The translations under genes and the position numbers were made by a program. The notes beneath the pieces were generated by a model. The model was not told the origin of the DNA and searched no databases. It worked only from the letters and a program-made list of their open reading frames with translations. DNA of 64,000 nucleotides from an uncultured Luteitalea sp. (GTDB lineage Bacteria > Acidobacteriota > Vicinamibacteria > Vicinamibacterales > Vicinamibacteraceae). The DNA lies in assembly GCA_934541105.1 (NCBI GenBank), contig CAKTDA010000002.1, positions 310,001-374,000 on the forward strand, in the 5' to 3' direction. Shown here piece after piece: positions 40,030-49,667 of this stretch. Numbering within the stretch: the first letter of the stretch is position 1; every line of letters starts with the position of its first letter.

Positions 40030-42336
40030 GTGTCGACCCCGCTTCGTTCAGCCATCGTCATCGGCGCCGGCACGATGGGCGCCCAGATTGCCGCACACCT
40101 GGCAAATGCCGGTGTCGGCGTGCACCTGCTCGACGTGGACGATGCCGCCGCGGCGGCCGGGTGGAAGCGCGCGCACGCACTCAAACCCGACCCGCTGTTC
40201 ACCCCGGCCCACGCAGCGCTCGTGCGTACTGGCTCGATCGACGCCGCCCGCTTCGGCGAGGCCGACTGGATCGTCGAGGCCATCGTCGAGCGGCTCGAAC
40301 CCAAGCGCACGCTGTTCGAGCGGATCGATCGCGAGCGTGGCCCGCACACGATCGTCAGCTCGAACACGTCGGGCCTGCCGCTCGCGAGCCTTGCCGAGGG
40401 CCGTTCGGACGGCTTTGCCAGCCACTTCGTCGGCACGCACTTCTTCAATCCCCCGCGGTACATGCCGCTCGTCGAGGCAATCCCCGTCGCGGCCACGAGT
40501 GCCGGCACGCTCGCCCGCGTGCGCCACTGGCTCGACGTCAGGCTCGGGCGGAGCGTGGTCGTCGCGAAGGATTCGCCCAACTTCATCGCCAACCACATCG
40601 GCCTCTACGGGCTGTTCAAGGTGCTGCAGGCGTGGGAAGCCGGCGTGTTCGACATCGAGACGATCGAGGCGCTGACAGGACCGGCGCTCGGGCGCCCGAA
40701 GAGCGCGACGTTCCGCACCATCGACATCACCGGACTCGACGTCGCCACGCAGGTCGCCCGCAACTTCGTCGAGCGGACCGACGATCCCGTGCTGCACGAG
40801 CTGTTCACGCTCGGTCCGTACGTCAGCGGCATGCTCGAGCGGGGCTGGATCGGCGAGAAGGCCGGGCAGGGCTTCTTCAAGCGCGTGAAGGGCGCGCAGG
40901 GCGCCTCCGACATCCTCGTGCTGAACCCCGCGACGTTCGAGTACGTGCCGCGGCCGGCGGTGGACAGGCCGTTCATCACCGCGCTGCGCGAGCAGCGAGG
41001 CGGCGCGGCCGGCCGGATCAAGGCGCTGCTGCTCGGCCGCGGCGAGGAGTCGGTGTTCACGCGCCGGACGCTCGGCGACACGCTGCTCCACACCGCCCGC
41101 ATCTGGCAGGACGTCGCCCACAGCGTGGACGACGTGGACCGCGCGATGCGCTGGGGCTTCGGGTGGGAACTGGGGCCGTTCGAGATCATCGATGTCGTCG
41201 GCATCGCCGAATTGCTGACGGCGATGGAGGGCGACACGGCGGGCGCCATCGACGTGGCGCCGCTGCTTGCCGATGCGATCGGCAGCGGACGCAACACCGT
41301 GCGCGAGCCCGGCACGTTCCGCGCCGAGCCGGCCGAACTGCTCGTGCTGCCTGGCGCACGCGAGCGCACCCCGGTCGTCGCCTCGAATGCCGCGGCCTCG
41401 GTGCTCGACACCGGCGACGGCATCTTCGCCGTCGAACTGCACGCGAAGATGAACGCGATTGGCGGCGACACGCTGGCGATGATCGCGGCCGGCTTGGAGC
41501 GGGCCGAGACCGAAGGCCGCGGCCTCATCGTCGCCACGCAGGCGCAGGCGTTCTCGGCCGGGGCGAACCTCATGCTCCTGCTGATGGAGGCGCAGGAAGG
41601 CGAGTGGGACGGGATCGACGCGATGATCCGCGCGTTCCAGCGCACCGTCCTGTCGCTCCGCGATGCGCAGGTGCCCGTCGTGCTCGCGATCAACGGCCTG
41701 ACGCTCGGCGGCGCCTGCGAGATGACGCTGCACGCGACCGGCGTGCAGGCCGCGGCCGAGACCTACGCCGGGCTCGTCGAAGTCGGTGTGGGACTGATTC
41801 CGGCCGGATGCGGCACGAAGGAGATGCTGTGGCGTGCCGTCAGCCGGCGGCCGACGCCACAGGCCGATGCGCAGCCGTTCGTGCAGAAGGCGTTCGAGAC
41901 GATCGGGTTCGGCACCGTCTCGACGAGCGCGGCGCATGCGCGCGCACTCGGGTTCCTGCGCGATGGCGACGGCATCACGATGAACCGCGCACGACTGCAC
42001 GCCGACGCCCGCGAACTGGTGCAGGCTCGGGCGGCGGGCTACGTCCCCGGCCGCGCGCCGCACGCGATTCCCGTCGGCGGCGCCGACATGCTGGCGGCGC
42101 TGCACCTCGGCGTGCACCTTGCCCATCGTGCCGGACGCATCAGCGATCACGACGCCACCGTCGGCCGCAAGCTGGCGTGGGTGCTTGCCGGCGGCGACCT
42201 GCCGCACGCGACCGAGGTGCCCGAAGCCTACCTGCTGGAGCTGGAACGGCAGGCGTTCCTCAGCCTGTGCGGGGAGCCGAAGACGCAGGCACGCATTGCC
42301 CACACGCTGAAGACGGGCAAGCCGCTGAGGAACTGA
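40030..42336 (+). CDS. 3-hydroxyacyl-CoA dehydrogenase / enoyl-CoA hydratase bifunctional enzyme (FadN type)
   Basis: The 768-residue protein has an N-terminal Rossmann dehydrogenase domain (IVIGAGTMGAQIAAHLANAG; catalytic His in FVGTHFFNPP), C-terminal dehydrogenase helices, and a C-terminal crotonase domain (GRGLIVATQAQAFSAGANL and NGLTLGGACEMTLHA). This order, dehydrogenase first, is that of FadN rather than FadB/FadJ. It performs hydration and oxidation in the beta-oxidation cycle. GTG 40030 is the start. It is the first gene of a tightly overlapping run to 49667. Confidence 0.92.
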   Translation: MSTPLRSAIVIGAGTMGAQIAAHLANAGVGVHLLDVDDAAAAAGWKRAHALKPDPLFTPAHAALVRTGSIDAARFGEADWIVEAIVERLEPKRTLFERIDRERGPHTIVSSNTSGLPLASLAEGRSDGFASHFVGTHFFNPPRYMPLVEAIPVAATSAGTLARVRHWLDVRLGRSVVVAKDSPNFIANHIGLYGLFKVLQAWEAGVFDIETIEALTGPALGRPKSATFRTIDITGLDVATQVARNFVERTDDPVLHELFTLGPYVSGMLERGWIGEKAGQGFFKRVKGAQGASDILVLNPATFEYVPRPAVDRPFITALREQRGGAAGRIKALLLGRGEESVFTRRTLGDTLLHTARIWQDVAHSVDDVDRAMRWGFGWELGPFEIIDVVGIAELLTAMEGDTAGAIDVAPLLADAIGSGRNTVREPGTFRAEPAELLVLPGARERTPVVASNAAASVLDTGDGIFAVELHAKMNAIGGDTLAMIAAGLERAETEGRGLIVATQAQAFSAGANLMLLLMEAQEGEWDGIDAMIRAFQRTVLSLRDAQVPVVLAINGLTLGGACEMTLHATGVQAAAETYAGLVEVGVGLIPAGCGTKEMLWRAVSRRPTPQADAQPFVQKAFETIGFGTVSTSAAHARALGFLRDGDGITMNRARLHADARELVQARAAGYVPGRAPHAIPVGGADMLAALHLGVHLAHRAGRISDHDATVGRKLAWVLAGGDLPHATEVPEAYLLELERQAFLSLCGEPKTQARIAHTLKTGKPLRN

Positions 42337-43103
42337 TGGTGATTGCCGGACGCGGACCGACGCTGCTGCTCATACCGGGCATCCAGGGACGCTGGGAGTG
42401 GGCACGGCCCGCCGTGCGCGCCTTGTCGCGGCGCCTGCAGGTCGTGAGCTACTCGCTGAGCGGCGAGCGCAACGCCGTGCCGCCGCTCGCCGCACGAACG
42501 TTCGACGACCTCGTGCGCCAGGCGCTGAACGCTCTCGATCGCATCACCGACGGGCCTGCCGTCGTCTGCGGCGTGTCCTACGGTGCGCTCGTCGCGCTGC
42601 GGCTCGCGGCGCGCCATGCCGATCGCGTCAGGGCCGTCGTGCTCGCGTCGCCGCTGAATGCCGACTTCACGCCGGACGCGAGGCTCACACGCTGGGTGCG
42701 CCACCCGCGCCTCATGGCACCCGCGTTCCTCGCGACCTCGCCGGGACGCATCGTGCCGGAACTGCGTGCCGCACACGGCGCCGCATGGCTGCCGGCCGCG
42801 CTCGGGCTGCTCGCACGCGTCGCGTCCGCCCCGCATTCACCGGACCGGATGGCGGAACGCATCCGCCTGATCGCGCAGGAGGACTTCGTGGCCGACTGCC
42901 GCGCCGTCCGGCAACCCGTGCTGCTCGTCACCGGCGAGGACGACCTCGATCGCATCGTGCCGGCCGCCGCGAGCCGCCGGATGCTCGACTGGCTGCCCGA
43001 CGTCCGCCACGTGACCCTCGAGCACACGGGCCACTGGGGACTCGTCACGAGGCGCGACGAGTTCGCCCGGCACGTCACGCAGTTCGTGGAGGCTCTCCCA
43101 TGA
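42336..43103 (+). CDS. Alpha/beta-hydrolase
   Basis: The 255-residue protein has nucleophile elbow GVSYG (VVCGVSYGALVALRL), distal Asp (LLVTGEDDLDRIVP) and His (EHTGHWGL), so the triad is complete. It shares one base with the upstream stop and overlaps the thiolase start by four bases. Placement between the FadN-type enzyme and the thiolase suggests action on acyl-CoA or a fatty-acid ester, but the substrate cannot be read from sequence. Confidence 0.82.
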   Translation: MVIAGRGPTLLLIPGIQGRWEWARPAVRALSRRLQVVSYSLSGERNAVPPLAARTFDDLVRQALNALDRITDGPAVVCGVSYGALVALRLAARHADRVRAVVLASPLNADFTPDARLTRWVRHPRLMAPAFLATSPGRIVPELRAAHGAAWLPAALGLLARVASAPHSPDRMAERIRLIAQEDFVADCRAVRQPVLLVTGEDDLDRIVPAAASRRMLDWLPDVRHVTLEHTGHWGLVTRRDEFARHVTQFVEALP

Positions 43104-44278
43104 CCGATGCCGTCATCGTTTCCGCCGTCCGCACGCCCATCGGCAAGGCGCCTCGCGGTCAGTTCCGCTTCGCACGCCCCGACGACCTCGCGGCAACCGT
43201 GCTGCGTGCCGCGCTCGATCGCGCACCAGGCCTCGACGCCGCGCAGGTGGACGACGTGATCCTCGGCTGCGCGATGCCGGAAGCCGAACAGGGCATGAAC
43301 GTCGCGCGCATTGCCAGCCTGCGCGCCGGCATTCCGCACGGCGCGTCTGCCGTCACGGTGAACCGCTTCTGCGCGTCCGGACTCGAGGCCATCGCGTCCG
43401 CGGTGGACCGCATCCGTGGCGGCAGCGCCGACGTCGTGCTCGCCGGCGGCACCGAGTCGATGAGCCTCGTGCCGATGGGCGGCCACAAGATCTCGCCGAA
43501 TCCGTCGCTCGTGGCGTCGTACCCCGACGTCTACCTCACGACCGGACTGGTGGCCGAGAACCACGCACGCGATTACGGCATCGCGCGCGAGGCGCAGGAC
43601 GCGTTCGCGCTCGAAAGCCATCGCCGCGCAACCGCTGCGCAGGACGCGGGCCTGTTCGCTGACGAGATCGTCGCCGTCGGCACGACGCGCGTTGCCGCCG
43701 CCGGGTCGCTGGCACGCGCATCAGGGCAGGTGCTCGTTGCCGACGACGAGGGTCCGCGCCGCGACACGTCGCTCGAAGCCCTCGGCAAGCTGCAGCCGGC
43801 GTTCAAGGTGAAGGGCACGGTGACGGCCGGCAACTCCTCGCAGATGAGCGACGGCGCCGCCGCGGTGATCGTGACGAGCGCGGCAAGCGCGGAGGAACTG
43901 GGCCTGCGCCCGATCGCACGGCTCGTCGCCTACGCCACGGCTGGCGTCGAGCCGGAGCGCTTCGGCATCGGCCCCGTGCCTGCGGTGCGCAAGGTGTTGA
44001 AGCGCGCGGGACTGACCCTCGGCGACATCGACCTGATCGAGCTGAACGAAGCCTTCGCGAGCCAGGTGCTCGCCTGTGCCCGGGATCTCGAGCTCGATCT
44101 CGCGACGGTCAACGTCAACGGCGGTGCGATTGCTCTCGGGCACCCGCTCGGCTGTACCGGTGCGCGGCTGACGGTCACGCTGCTGCACGAACTCGCGCGT
44201 CGCGGCGGCCGGCTCGGCATCGTCACGATGTGCGTGGGCGGCGGCATGGGGGCGGCCGCGGTGTTCGAACGGCTCTGA
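43100..44278 (+). CDS. Acetyl-CoA acyltransferase (3-ketoacyl-CoA thiolase)
   Basis: The 392-residue thiolase has the nucleophilic cysteine in NRFCASGLEAI, the histidine of ELNEAFASQ and GHPLGCTGAR, and the second cysteine in TMCVGGGMGAA. It is the last step of beta-oxidation and the partner of the FadN-type protein two genes upstream (FadA/FadI type). It overlaps its upstream neighbour by four bases and precedes mqnB by seven. Confidence 0.93.
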   Translation: MTDAVIVSAVRTPIGKAPRGQFRFARPDDLAATVLRAALDRAPGLDAAQVDDVILGCAMPEAEQGMNVARIASLRAGIPHGASAVTVNRFCASGLEAIASAVDRIRGGSADVVLAGGTESMSLVPMGGHKISPNPSLVASYPDVYLTTGLVAENHARDYGIAREAQDAFALESHRRATAAQDAGLFADEIVAVGTTRVAAAGSLARASGQVLVADDEGPRRDTSLEALGKLQPAFKVKGTVTAGNSSQMSDGAAAVIVTSAASAEELGLRPIARLVAYATAGVEPERFGIGPVPAVRKVLKRAGLTLGDIDLIELNEAFASQVLACARDLELDLATVNVNGGAIALGHPLGCTGARLTVTLLHELARRGGRLGIVTMCVGGGMGAAAVFERL

Positions 44279-44285
44279 GACACGA

Positions 44286-44864
44286 ATGGATGTGACGGAT
44301 CTCGAACGCGTGCTCGTCGTGGCCGCGACCGATCGTGAGCTGGCACCCGCTGCGGGCTGGCGCACGCTGCGCTGCGGCGTCGGCCCGGTTGATGCCGCGG
44401 CGGCAACGGCCGCGGCCATCGCCCTCGAACGACCCGCGGCCATCGTCCATGTCGGCATTGCCGGCACGCGGCGGCGGCGAGCGCTCGCGCCGCCGACGAT
44501 CGTGATTGGCATCGAGGCGCGCTATCACGACCTCTGCGTACCGGCCGAGTGGGCACCCGGCGTCATCATCGCGTTGCCGCTGCTCGTCGAGGCCGCATCC
44601 CGCGCACTGCCGGGTGCACCGCGCCTTGCGATCGGCACGAGCGGACGCGTGGGCGGCACGACGGACACCGACGTCGAGGCGATGGAAGGCTTCGGCGTGC
44701 TGCGTGCCGCGCAGCAGGCCGGCGTGCCCGCCATCGAGATACGGGCGATCTCGAACGAGATCGATCAGGCAGACCGCAGCCTCTGGCAGTTCGACGCCGC
44801 GTTTGCGGCGATTGTCACGGCCACGCCGCGCATCGTCGAGGAGGTCGCGCGATGCGTGAACTGA
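44286..44864 (+). CDS. mqnB: Futalosine hydrolase (MqnB type)
   Basis: The 192-residue nucleoside-phosphorylase-fold protein has IVHVGIAGTR, an acidic-residue segment DTDVEAMEGFGVLRAA and IRAISNEIDQADRSLWQF, the pattern of futalosine hydrolases. It removes hypoxanthine from futalosine in the alternative menaquinone pathway. The immediate overlap with mqnD supports the assignment against other nucleoside phosphorylases. It has no separate promoter and is embedded in beta-oxidation genes. Confidence 0.82.
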   Translation: MDVTDLERVLVVAATDRELAPAAGWRTLRCGVGPVDAAAATAAAIALERPAAIVHVGIAGTRRRRALAPPTIVIGIEARYHDLCVPAEWAPGVIIALPLLVEAASRALPGAPRLAIGTSGRVGGTTDTDVEAMEGFGVLRAAQQAGVPAIEIRAISNEIDQADRSLWQFDAAFAAIVTATPRIVEEVARCVN

Positions 44865-45637
44865 CGTTCGGCTACTCGCCCTGCCCCAACGACACGTTCG
44901 CCTTCCATGCCGTCACGCATGGCATCGTGCATGCGCCGTTCCGCATCCGGCCGGTGCTGCTCGACATCGAGGAGTTGAACCGGCGGGCGCATGCGGGCGA
45001 GTTCGACATCACCAAGTTGAGCGTCGGCGCGTTTGCCGCGGTCGGCGATCGATATCGGCTCCTGCGATCGGGCGCCGCACTCGGGCACGGGGTCGGCCCG
45101 CTCGTCGTCGCGCGCACGCCGATGTCGATCGAGGATGCCGCACGCGGGCGCCTGGCGATTCCCGGCACGGAGACCACCGCGTACCGCCTGCTGCGCCTTG
45201 CCGCGCCCGACCTTGCCGACGTGCGCGAGATGCGATACGACCGCATCCTGCGCGCCGTGGCCGACGGCGACGTGGACGCGGGGCTGATCATCCACGAGAG
45301 CCGCTTCACGTACGCGGACCACGGGCTCGTCGCGGTCGTCGATCTCGGCGCATGGTGGGAGCGCGAGACCGGCCTGCCGGTGCCGCTCGCGGGCATCTGC
45401 GTCCGCAGCGACATCGACGATGGGACGCGTGCGGCGATCGAGGACGCGATCCGCGCATCGGTGCAGCATGCGTTCGACAATCCTGACGCGAGCCGCGCGT
45501 ACGTCCGCGCGCATGCGCAGGAGTTGTCCGACGAGGTCTGTGCGCAGCACATCGCGCTCTACGTCAACCGCCACAGCCTCGACATCGGCGACGAGGGGCT
45601 GCGAGCCATCGCCCGACTGACGTCGGCCACGAGGTGA
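44852..45637 (+). CDS. mqnD: 1,4-dihydroxy-6-naphthoate synthase
   Basis: The 261-residue protein has the periplasmic-binding-protein-like fold used by MqnA/MqnD. The MqnD hallmark FGYSPCPNDTFAFHA opens the protein, followed by DITKLSVGAFA, GPLVVARTP, IPGTETTAYRLLRL and DAGLIIHESRFTY. It cuts cyclic dehypoxanthine futalosine to 1,4-dihydroxy-6-naphthoate. mqnA, mqnC and mqnE are not in the window. The start overlaps mqnB by 13 bases and the end overlaps the acyl-CoA dehydrogenase by four. Confidence 0.93.
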   Translation: MRELTFGYSPCPNDTFAFHAVTHGIVHAPFRIRPVLLDIEELNRRAHAGEFDITKLSVGAFAAVGDRYRLLRSGAALGHGVGPLVVARTPMSIEDAARGRLAIPGTETTAYRLLRLAAPDLADVREMRYDRILRAVADGDVDAGLIIHESRFTYADHGLVAVVDLGAWWERETGLPVPLAGICVRSDIDDGTRAAIEDAIRASVQHAFDNPDASRAYVRAHAQELSDEVCAQHIALYVNRHSLDIGDEGLRAIARLTSATR

Positions 45638-47412
45638 CCATGATTTACCAGGCTGGCGGTGCGTGGCTGTTCGGTGAGACGTCTGCGACGGACGTGTTCG
45701 TCCCGGAGGATCGCACGGACGAGCACCGGATGATTGCCGCCACCGCCGCGGCTTTCATGGAGCAGGAGGTCATCCCGCGCCGCGACGACCTCGAGGCAAA
45801 GGCATGGGACGTAGCGCGAAGCCTCCTGCGGCAGTGCGGCGACCTCGGCCTGCTCGGGGTGGACCTGCCGGAGGAGTACGGCGGCGTGGCGCTCGACGTC
45901 GTGAGTTCCATCCTCGTGTCCGAGGCGATGGGGCGACACGCATCGTTTGCGACGACCGCGGGCGCGCACATGGGCCTCTGCATCGTGCCGATCCTCTGGT
46001 TCGGCACCGACGCCCAGAAGGCCGCGTACCTGCCGGGCCTCGCGAGCGGCGGGATCGTCGGCGCGTATGCCCTCAGCGAGGCGGGATCGGGATCGGACGC
46101 GCTCGGCGCGCGTGCAACCGCCACGCGCCTGCCCGATGGCGGTTACGAGCTGAACGGCGAGAAGCTCTGGATCACCAACTGCGGCTTTGCCGACCTCTTC
46201 GTGGTGTTCGCGAAGGTGGACGGGCAGCACTTCACGGCGTTCCTCGTGCCACGGACGACGCCCGGCGTCACGCCGGGCCGCGAGGAACACAAGATGGGCC
46301 TGCACGGATCCTCGACCGCGCCGCTCGTGCTGCAGGGTGTGCGTGTGGGCGCCGATGCCGTGCTCGGCGAGGTCGGCAAGGGCCACAAGGTCGCGTTCAC
46401 CGTGCTGAACTACGGCCGCTTCAAGCTCGGTGCGATGACGACGGGCGGGATGCGACAGGCGCTGCGCGACGCGGGCGTGTATGCGTCGGCGCGCCGGCAG
46501 TTCGGCCAGCCCATTGCGGACTTCGGCGCGATCCAGACGAAGCTGTCGGAGATGGCGGCGCGGTTCTACGCGGCCGAGAGTGCGCTCTATCGGCTTGCGG
46601 GATCGCTCGAGCATGGCGCCACGGCGCACGAGCAGCGCGCACGCGTCTTCGAGCAGCACGCGATCGAGGCGTCGATCATCAAGGTGCTCGCGAGCGAGTC
46701 GCTGCAGTACGTGCTCGACGAGAACGTCCAGATCCACGGCGGCAACGGGTTCGTGCGCGACTATCCCGCGGAGGGCTACTACCGCGATGCGCGCGTCAAC
46801 CGCATCTTCGAGGGCACCAACGAGATCAACAGGCTGCTGCTCGCGGGACAGATCATCAGGAGGGCCGCAAAGGGCGACATCCCGCTGATAGCCGCGGCGA
46901 GGGCGCTTCCGGATCAGCTCCTCGCGCTGCCGCTCGTGCCGCCGGACGAGCCTGTCGCGCTCGTCGCGCACGTCGCGTCCGGGCTGCGGCAGGCGGTGGT
47001 GCTGCTCACCGGCGCCGCGATGCAGCGCTATGCCGAACAGGTTGCCCACGAGCAGGAAGTCCTGATGTGGATTGCTGACCTTGCCATCGAGGCGTACGCA
47101 CTCGACAGCACGGCACTGCGCCTTGCACGCCTGGCGCCGGCTGCCGACGAGGCGACGATTGCGCCGCACCGTGCCGCGGCGTGCATTGCGGCACTCGAAG
47201 CCGCGATGCGCGCCGAGTCCGTGCTGAAGCGCGCGCTGCCCGCGGTGCTCGAAGGCGACATGCTGCGGATTGCCTCGTCGGGTGCCCGGCGGCTGCTGAA
47301 GGTGCCGGCCGTGGACCAGCGCCCCTGGCGGCGGGCGCTCGCGGCCGCATGCGTGGCGCGGCCCGCCGGTGCCTTCGGCGAACCCGCCCGGCACGATATG
47401 CTGGCACGGTGA
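45634..47412 (+). CDS. Acyl-CoA dehydrogenase with extended C-terminus
   Basis: The 592-residue FAD enzyme has ALSEAGSGSDALGA, EKLWITNCGFADLF, the catalytic glutamate in RIFEGTNEINRLLL and IHGGNGFVRDYPAEGYYRD. About 170 extra residues at the C-terminus make it like very-long-chain/ACAD9-type dehydrogenases rather than the 380-residue short-chain forms. It starts at GTG 45634 overlapping the mqnD stop, or at ATG 45640. It supplies the first oxidation of beta-oxidation and passes electrons towards the quinone pool made by the neighbouring mqn genes. Confidence 0.93.
   Translation: MTMIYQAGGAWLFGETSATDVFVPEDRTDEHRMIAATAAAFMEQEVIPRRDDLEAKAWDVARSLLRQCGDLGLLGVDLPEEYGGVALDVVSSILVSEAMGRHASFATTAGAHMGLCIVPILWFGTDAQKAAYLPGLASGGIVGAYALSEAGSGSDALGARATATRLPDGGYELNGEKLWITNCGFADLFVVFAKVDGQHFTAFLVPRTTPGVTPGREEHKMGLHGSSTAPLVLQGVRVGADAVLGEVGKGHKVAFTVLNYGRFKLGAMTTGGMRQALRDAGVYASARRQFGQPIADFGAIQTKLSEMAARFYAAESALYRLAGSLEHGATAHEQRARVFEQHAIEASIIKVLASESLQYVLDENVQIHGGNGFVRDYPAEGYYRDARVNRIFEGTNEINRLLLAGQIIRRAAKGDIPLIAAARALPDQLLALPLVPPDEPVALVAHVASGLRQAVVLLTGAAMQRYAEQVAHEQEVLMWIADLAIEAYALDSTALRLARLAPAADEATIAPHRAAACIAALEAAMRAESVLKRALPAVLEGDMLRIASSGARRLLKVPAVDQRPWRRALAAACVARPAGAFGEPARHDMLAR
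47397..47402 (+). promoter_or_regulatory. -10 box TATGCT inside the acyl-CoA dehydrogenase gene, leaderless
   Basis: TATGCT is followed by six bases and the GTG at 47409. The box overlaps the last codons of the upstream gene, giving the DUF1684 gene a possible leaderless transcript of its own. Confidence 0.45.
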
Positions 47413-48035
47413 GACTTCCTTCGCGGACCGGCCGGCGGTCGCGGCTCGTGCTGGCGATGTTGGTGACGTGCCTGCTCTCGGCCTGCTCGACGCAGCCGCC
47501 GATGGCCGACCACGGCGCCGAGCTTGCGGCGTTCCGGGCCGAGAAGGATCTGATGTTCCGCGAGTCGCAGGACTCGCCGGTGCCGCGCGCCGAGCTCGAT
47601 CGCTTCGTGCCGCTCGCGTACTACCCCGTGGACGAGGCGTGGCGGACACCTGCCGCGCTCACGCCGCTCGCCGAGCAAGAGTCGCCCGCGTTCGAGATGC
47701 CGACGTCGACGGGGCAGCGCCGCCAGATGCGCCGCGCCGGCAAGCTGCGCTTCACGCTGCAGGGCGAGACTCACACGCTCACGGCCTTCGTCGCGGCCGA
47801 CGACAGGACACGGCAGCGGCTCTTCGTGCCGTTCCGGGATCCGACGGCCGGAGACGAGACGTACGCGTCGGGGCGCTATCTCGATCTCGATCGGACGTCC
47901 ACCGGCCTCTACGACCTCGACTTCAACCGCGCGTACCAGCCGTACTGCCATTTCGACCCGACGTACGACTGCCCGCTGCCGCCCCCCGAGAACCGCCTGT
48001 CGGTGCCCGTGCGCGCCGGGGAGAGGCTTCGGTAG
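47409..48035 (+). CDS. DUF1684 lipoprotein
   Basis: The 208-residue protein has a signal with lipobox LLSAC. The C-terminal half carries the DUF1684 signature: VPFRDPTAGDETYASGRYLD, LDFNRAYQPYCHFDP and CPLPPPENRLSVPVRAGER. The conserved Asn/Tyr/Cys-Pro pattern suggests a small enzyme or binding fold, but no function is established for the family. The gene overlaps the end of the dehydrogenase by four bases. Confidence 0.85.
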   Translation: MRLPSRTGRRSRLVLAMLVTCLLSACSTQPPMADHGAELAAFRAEKDLMFRESQDSPVPRAELDRFVPLAYYPVDEAWRTPAALTPLAEQESPAFEMPTSTGQRRQMRRAGKLRFTLQGETHTLTAFVAADDRTRQRLFVPFRDPTAGDETYASGRYLDLDRTSTGLYDLDFNRAYQPYCHFDPTYDCPLPPPENRLSVPVRAGERLR

Positions 48036-48078
48036 CCGCGGCGGCCCCGCGTGCAGTTCCCAGGAGACGACACACGAC

Positions 48079-48777
48079 GTGGCACTTGCAGGAGTGATCT
48101 TCGACTTCGATGGCGTGCTCGCCGACAGCGAGCCGGTGCACCTGCACGTGTTCCAGACCGTGCTCGACTCGATCGGCATCACGCTGACCGCCGAGGACTA
48201 CTACGCGCGCTACCTGGGATACAGCGACCGCGACGCGTTCCACCACGTGCTCCGCGACAACGGACGCGACCTGCCGCCCGACCAGCTCGACGCGCTCCTC
48301 GAGACGAAGAAGGGGCTGTTCCCGCAGGCGGTCGGCGACCACGCGCTGTATGCGGGCGCCGCCGACTGCGTCGCGCGCATCGCGGCTCATGTGCCTGTCG
48401 CCATCGCATCCGGCGCACTGCGCGAGGAGATCGAGCTGATCCTCGATCGCAGCGGCCTGCGCCCGCACTTCCCGCTCATCGTCGCAGCCGGCGAGACGCC
48501 GCGCAGCAAGCCGGCGCCCGATCCGTATGCGCGGGCCTTCGAGCTGCTCGTCGCGCGCGGTGGCATGCCCGGCGGCACGAACCCGTCGCAGGTCGTGGCC
48601 ATCGAGGACTCCGAGTGGGGGCTGCAGTCGGCGCGCGGTGCCGGCCTGCGCGCGGTGGCCGTGCTCACGTCCTACTCGCGCGATCGGCTGCCGAGTGCCG
48701 AGGCCTGGTTCGCGTCGATTGCCGACGTCACCGTGGACGGGCTCGAAGCGGTCGTCGCCGGAAGGCCGCCGACATGA
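48079..48777 (+). CDS. HAD-family hydrolase, beta-phosphoglucomutase-like
   Basis: The 232-residue protein has HAD motif I FDFDGVLADSE, a helical cap, motif II (AIASGA), motif III (SKPAPDPYARA), and motif IV (AIEDSEWGLQSA). The DFDGVLADSE start and cap type fit the phosphatase/beta-phosphoglucomutase subgroup; the substrate is unknown. GTG 48079 follows an AGGAG-containing leader. The next gene overlaps by four bases. Confidence 0.88.
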   Translation: MALAGVIFDFDGVLADSEPVHLHVFQTVLDSIGITLTAEDYYARYLGYSDRDAFHHVLRDNGRDLPPDQLDALLETKKGLFPQAVGDHALYAGAADCVARIAAHVPVAIASGALREEIELILDRSGLRPHFPLIVAAGETPRSKPAPDPYARAFELLVARGGMPGGTNPSQVVAIEDSEWGLQSARGAGLRAVAVLTSYSRDRLPSAEAWFASIADVTVDGLEAVVAGRPPT

Positions 48778-49667
48778 TGCCAGGCGAGGTGGCAGCACTC
48801 GTGGCGCTCGCCCAGCGTCCCGGCGAGGACGACCTTGCCGAAGCCGCCCTGCTGCTCGCGCGGCTCGAGTACCCGGAGCCGCGGCTGCGGGAGGCTGCCG
48901 AGCAGTTGCGGCAGCTCGTGGAGCGCACGAGCACCTTCGTCCAGGCCTCCGCGGCCCGCGGCGACGTCGTCGGGCACGTGCAGCAGCTCGGGCATGTGCT
49001 GTTCGACACCGAAGGCTTCACGGGCAACCTCGGCGACTACGAGGACCCGCGCAACAGCTTCGTCAACGACGTCCTGCGGCGGCGCACCGGCATCCCGATC
49101 ACGCTGTCGATCATCTACATGCACGTCGGGCGCCGGGTCGGGCTCTGGCTCGAGGGCGTCAACTTCCCCGGCCACTTCCTCGTGCGCTGCAAGGGCATGC
49201 TCGGCGACGCCGCGCCGAGCGAGGATCTCATCCTCGACCCGTTCCACGGCGGCATCGTCCTCACCGAGCGCGACTGCGCCCGCATGCTCGCGCGCCATGC
49301 GGGCGAGGACGCCCGGTTCGACCGGTCCCTGCTGGCCCCGGCCTTCAAGAGCCAGATCCTCGTGCGGCTGCTCGTGAACCTGAAGCGCGCGTACGCGAAG
49401 ATGCGCGCCTTCCCCCGCGCCCGCGCGGTGTCGGACCTCGTGCTCGCGCTCGATCCCGCCTCGCTCACCGAACTGCGCGATCGCGGGCTGCTCTCCTACC
49501 AGATGGGCCAGTTCGGGGCGGCCCTGGCCGACCTCGAGCACTACCTCGCCCTCACGGCGCGCCAGCCCCGGCGCGATCGCGACGAGGACACCGACGTGAA
49601 GGAGGAGTTCGAAGCCGTGTGGGAACACGTCAAGAACCTCCGGCGTCGCGTCGCATCGCTGAACTGA
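48774..49667 (+). CDS. SirB1/transglutaminase-like family protein with TPR C-terminus
   Basis: The 297-residue protein matches the SirB1 family: LGDYEDPRNSFVNDVLRRRT, GIPITLSIIYMHVGRRVGLW, then NFPGHFLVRCKG and DPFHGG, the transglutaminase-like core. A TPR-like tail follows (LVNLKRAYAKMRAFPRARAV). The cysteine of true transglutaminases is replaced by serine or threonine in the ITLSIIY region. Function is unknown. The start overlaps the HAD gene, and a 6-bp TCACCG/CGGTGA hairpin begins right after the stop. Confidence 0.85.
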   Translation: MMPGEVAALVALAQRPGEDDLAEAALLLARLEYPEPRLREAAEQLRQLVERTSTFVQASAARGDVVGHVQQLGHVLFDTEGFTGNLGDYEDPRNSFVNDVLRRRTGIPITLSIIYMHVGRRVGLWLEGVNFPGHFLVRCKGMLGDAAPSEDLILDPFHGGIVLTERDCARMLARHAGEDARFDRSLLAPAFKSQILVRLLVNLKRAYAKMRAFPRARAVSDLVLALDPASLTELRDRGLLSYQMGQFGAALADLEHYLALTARQPRRDRDEDTDVKEEFEAVWEHVKNLRRRVASLN

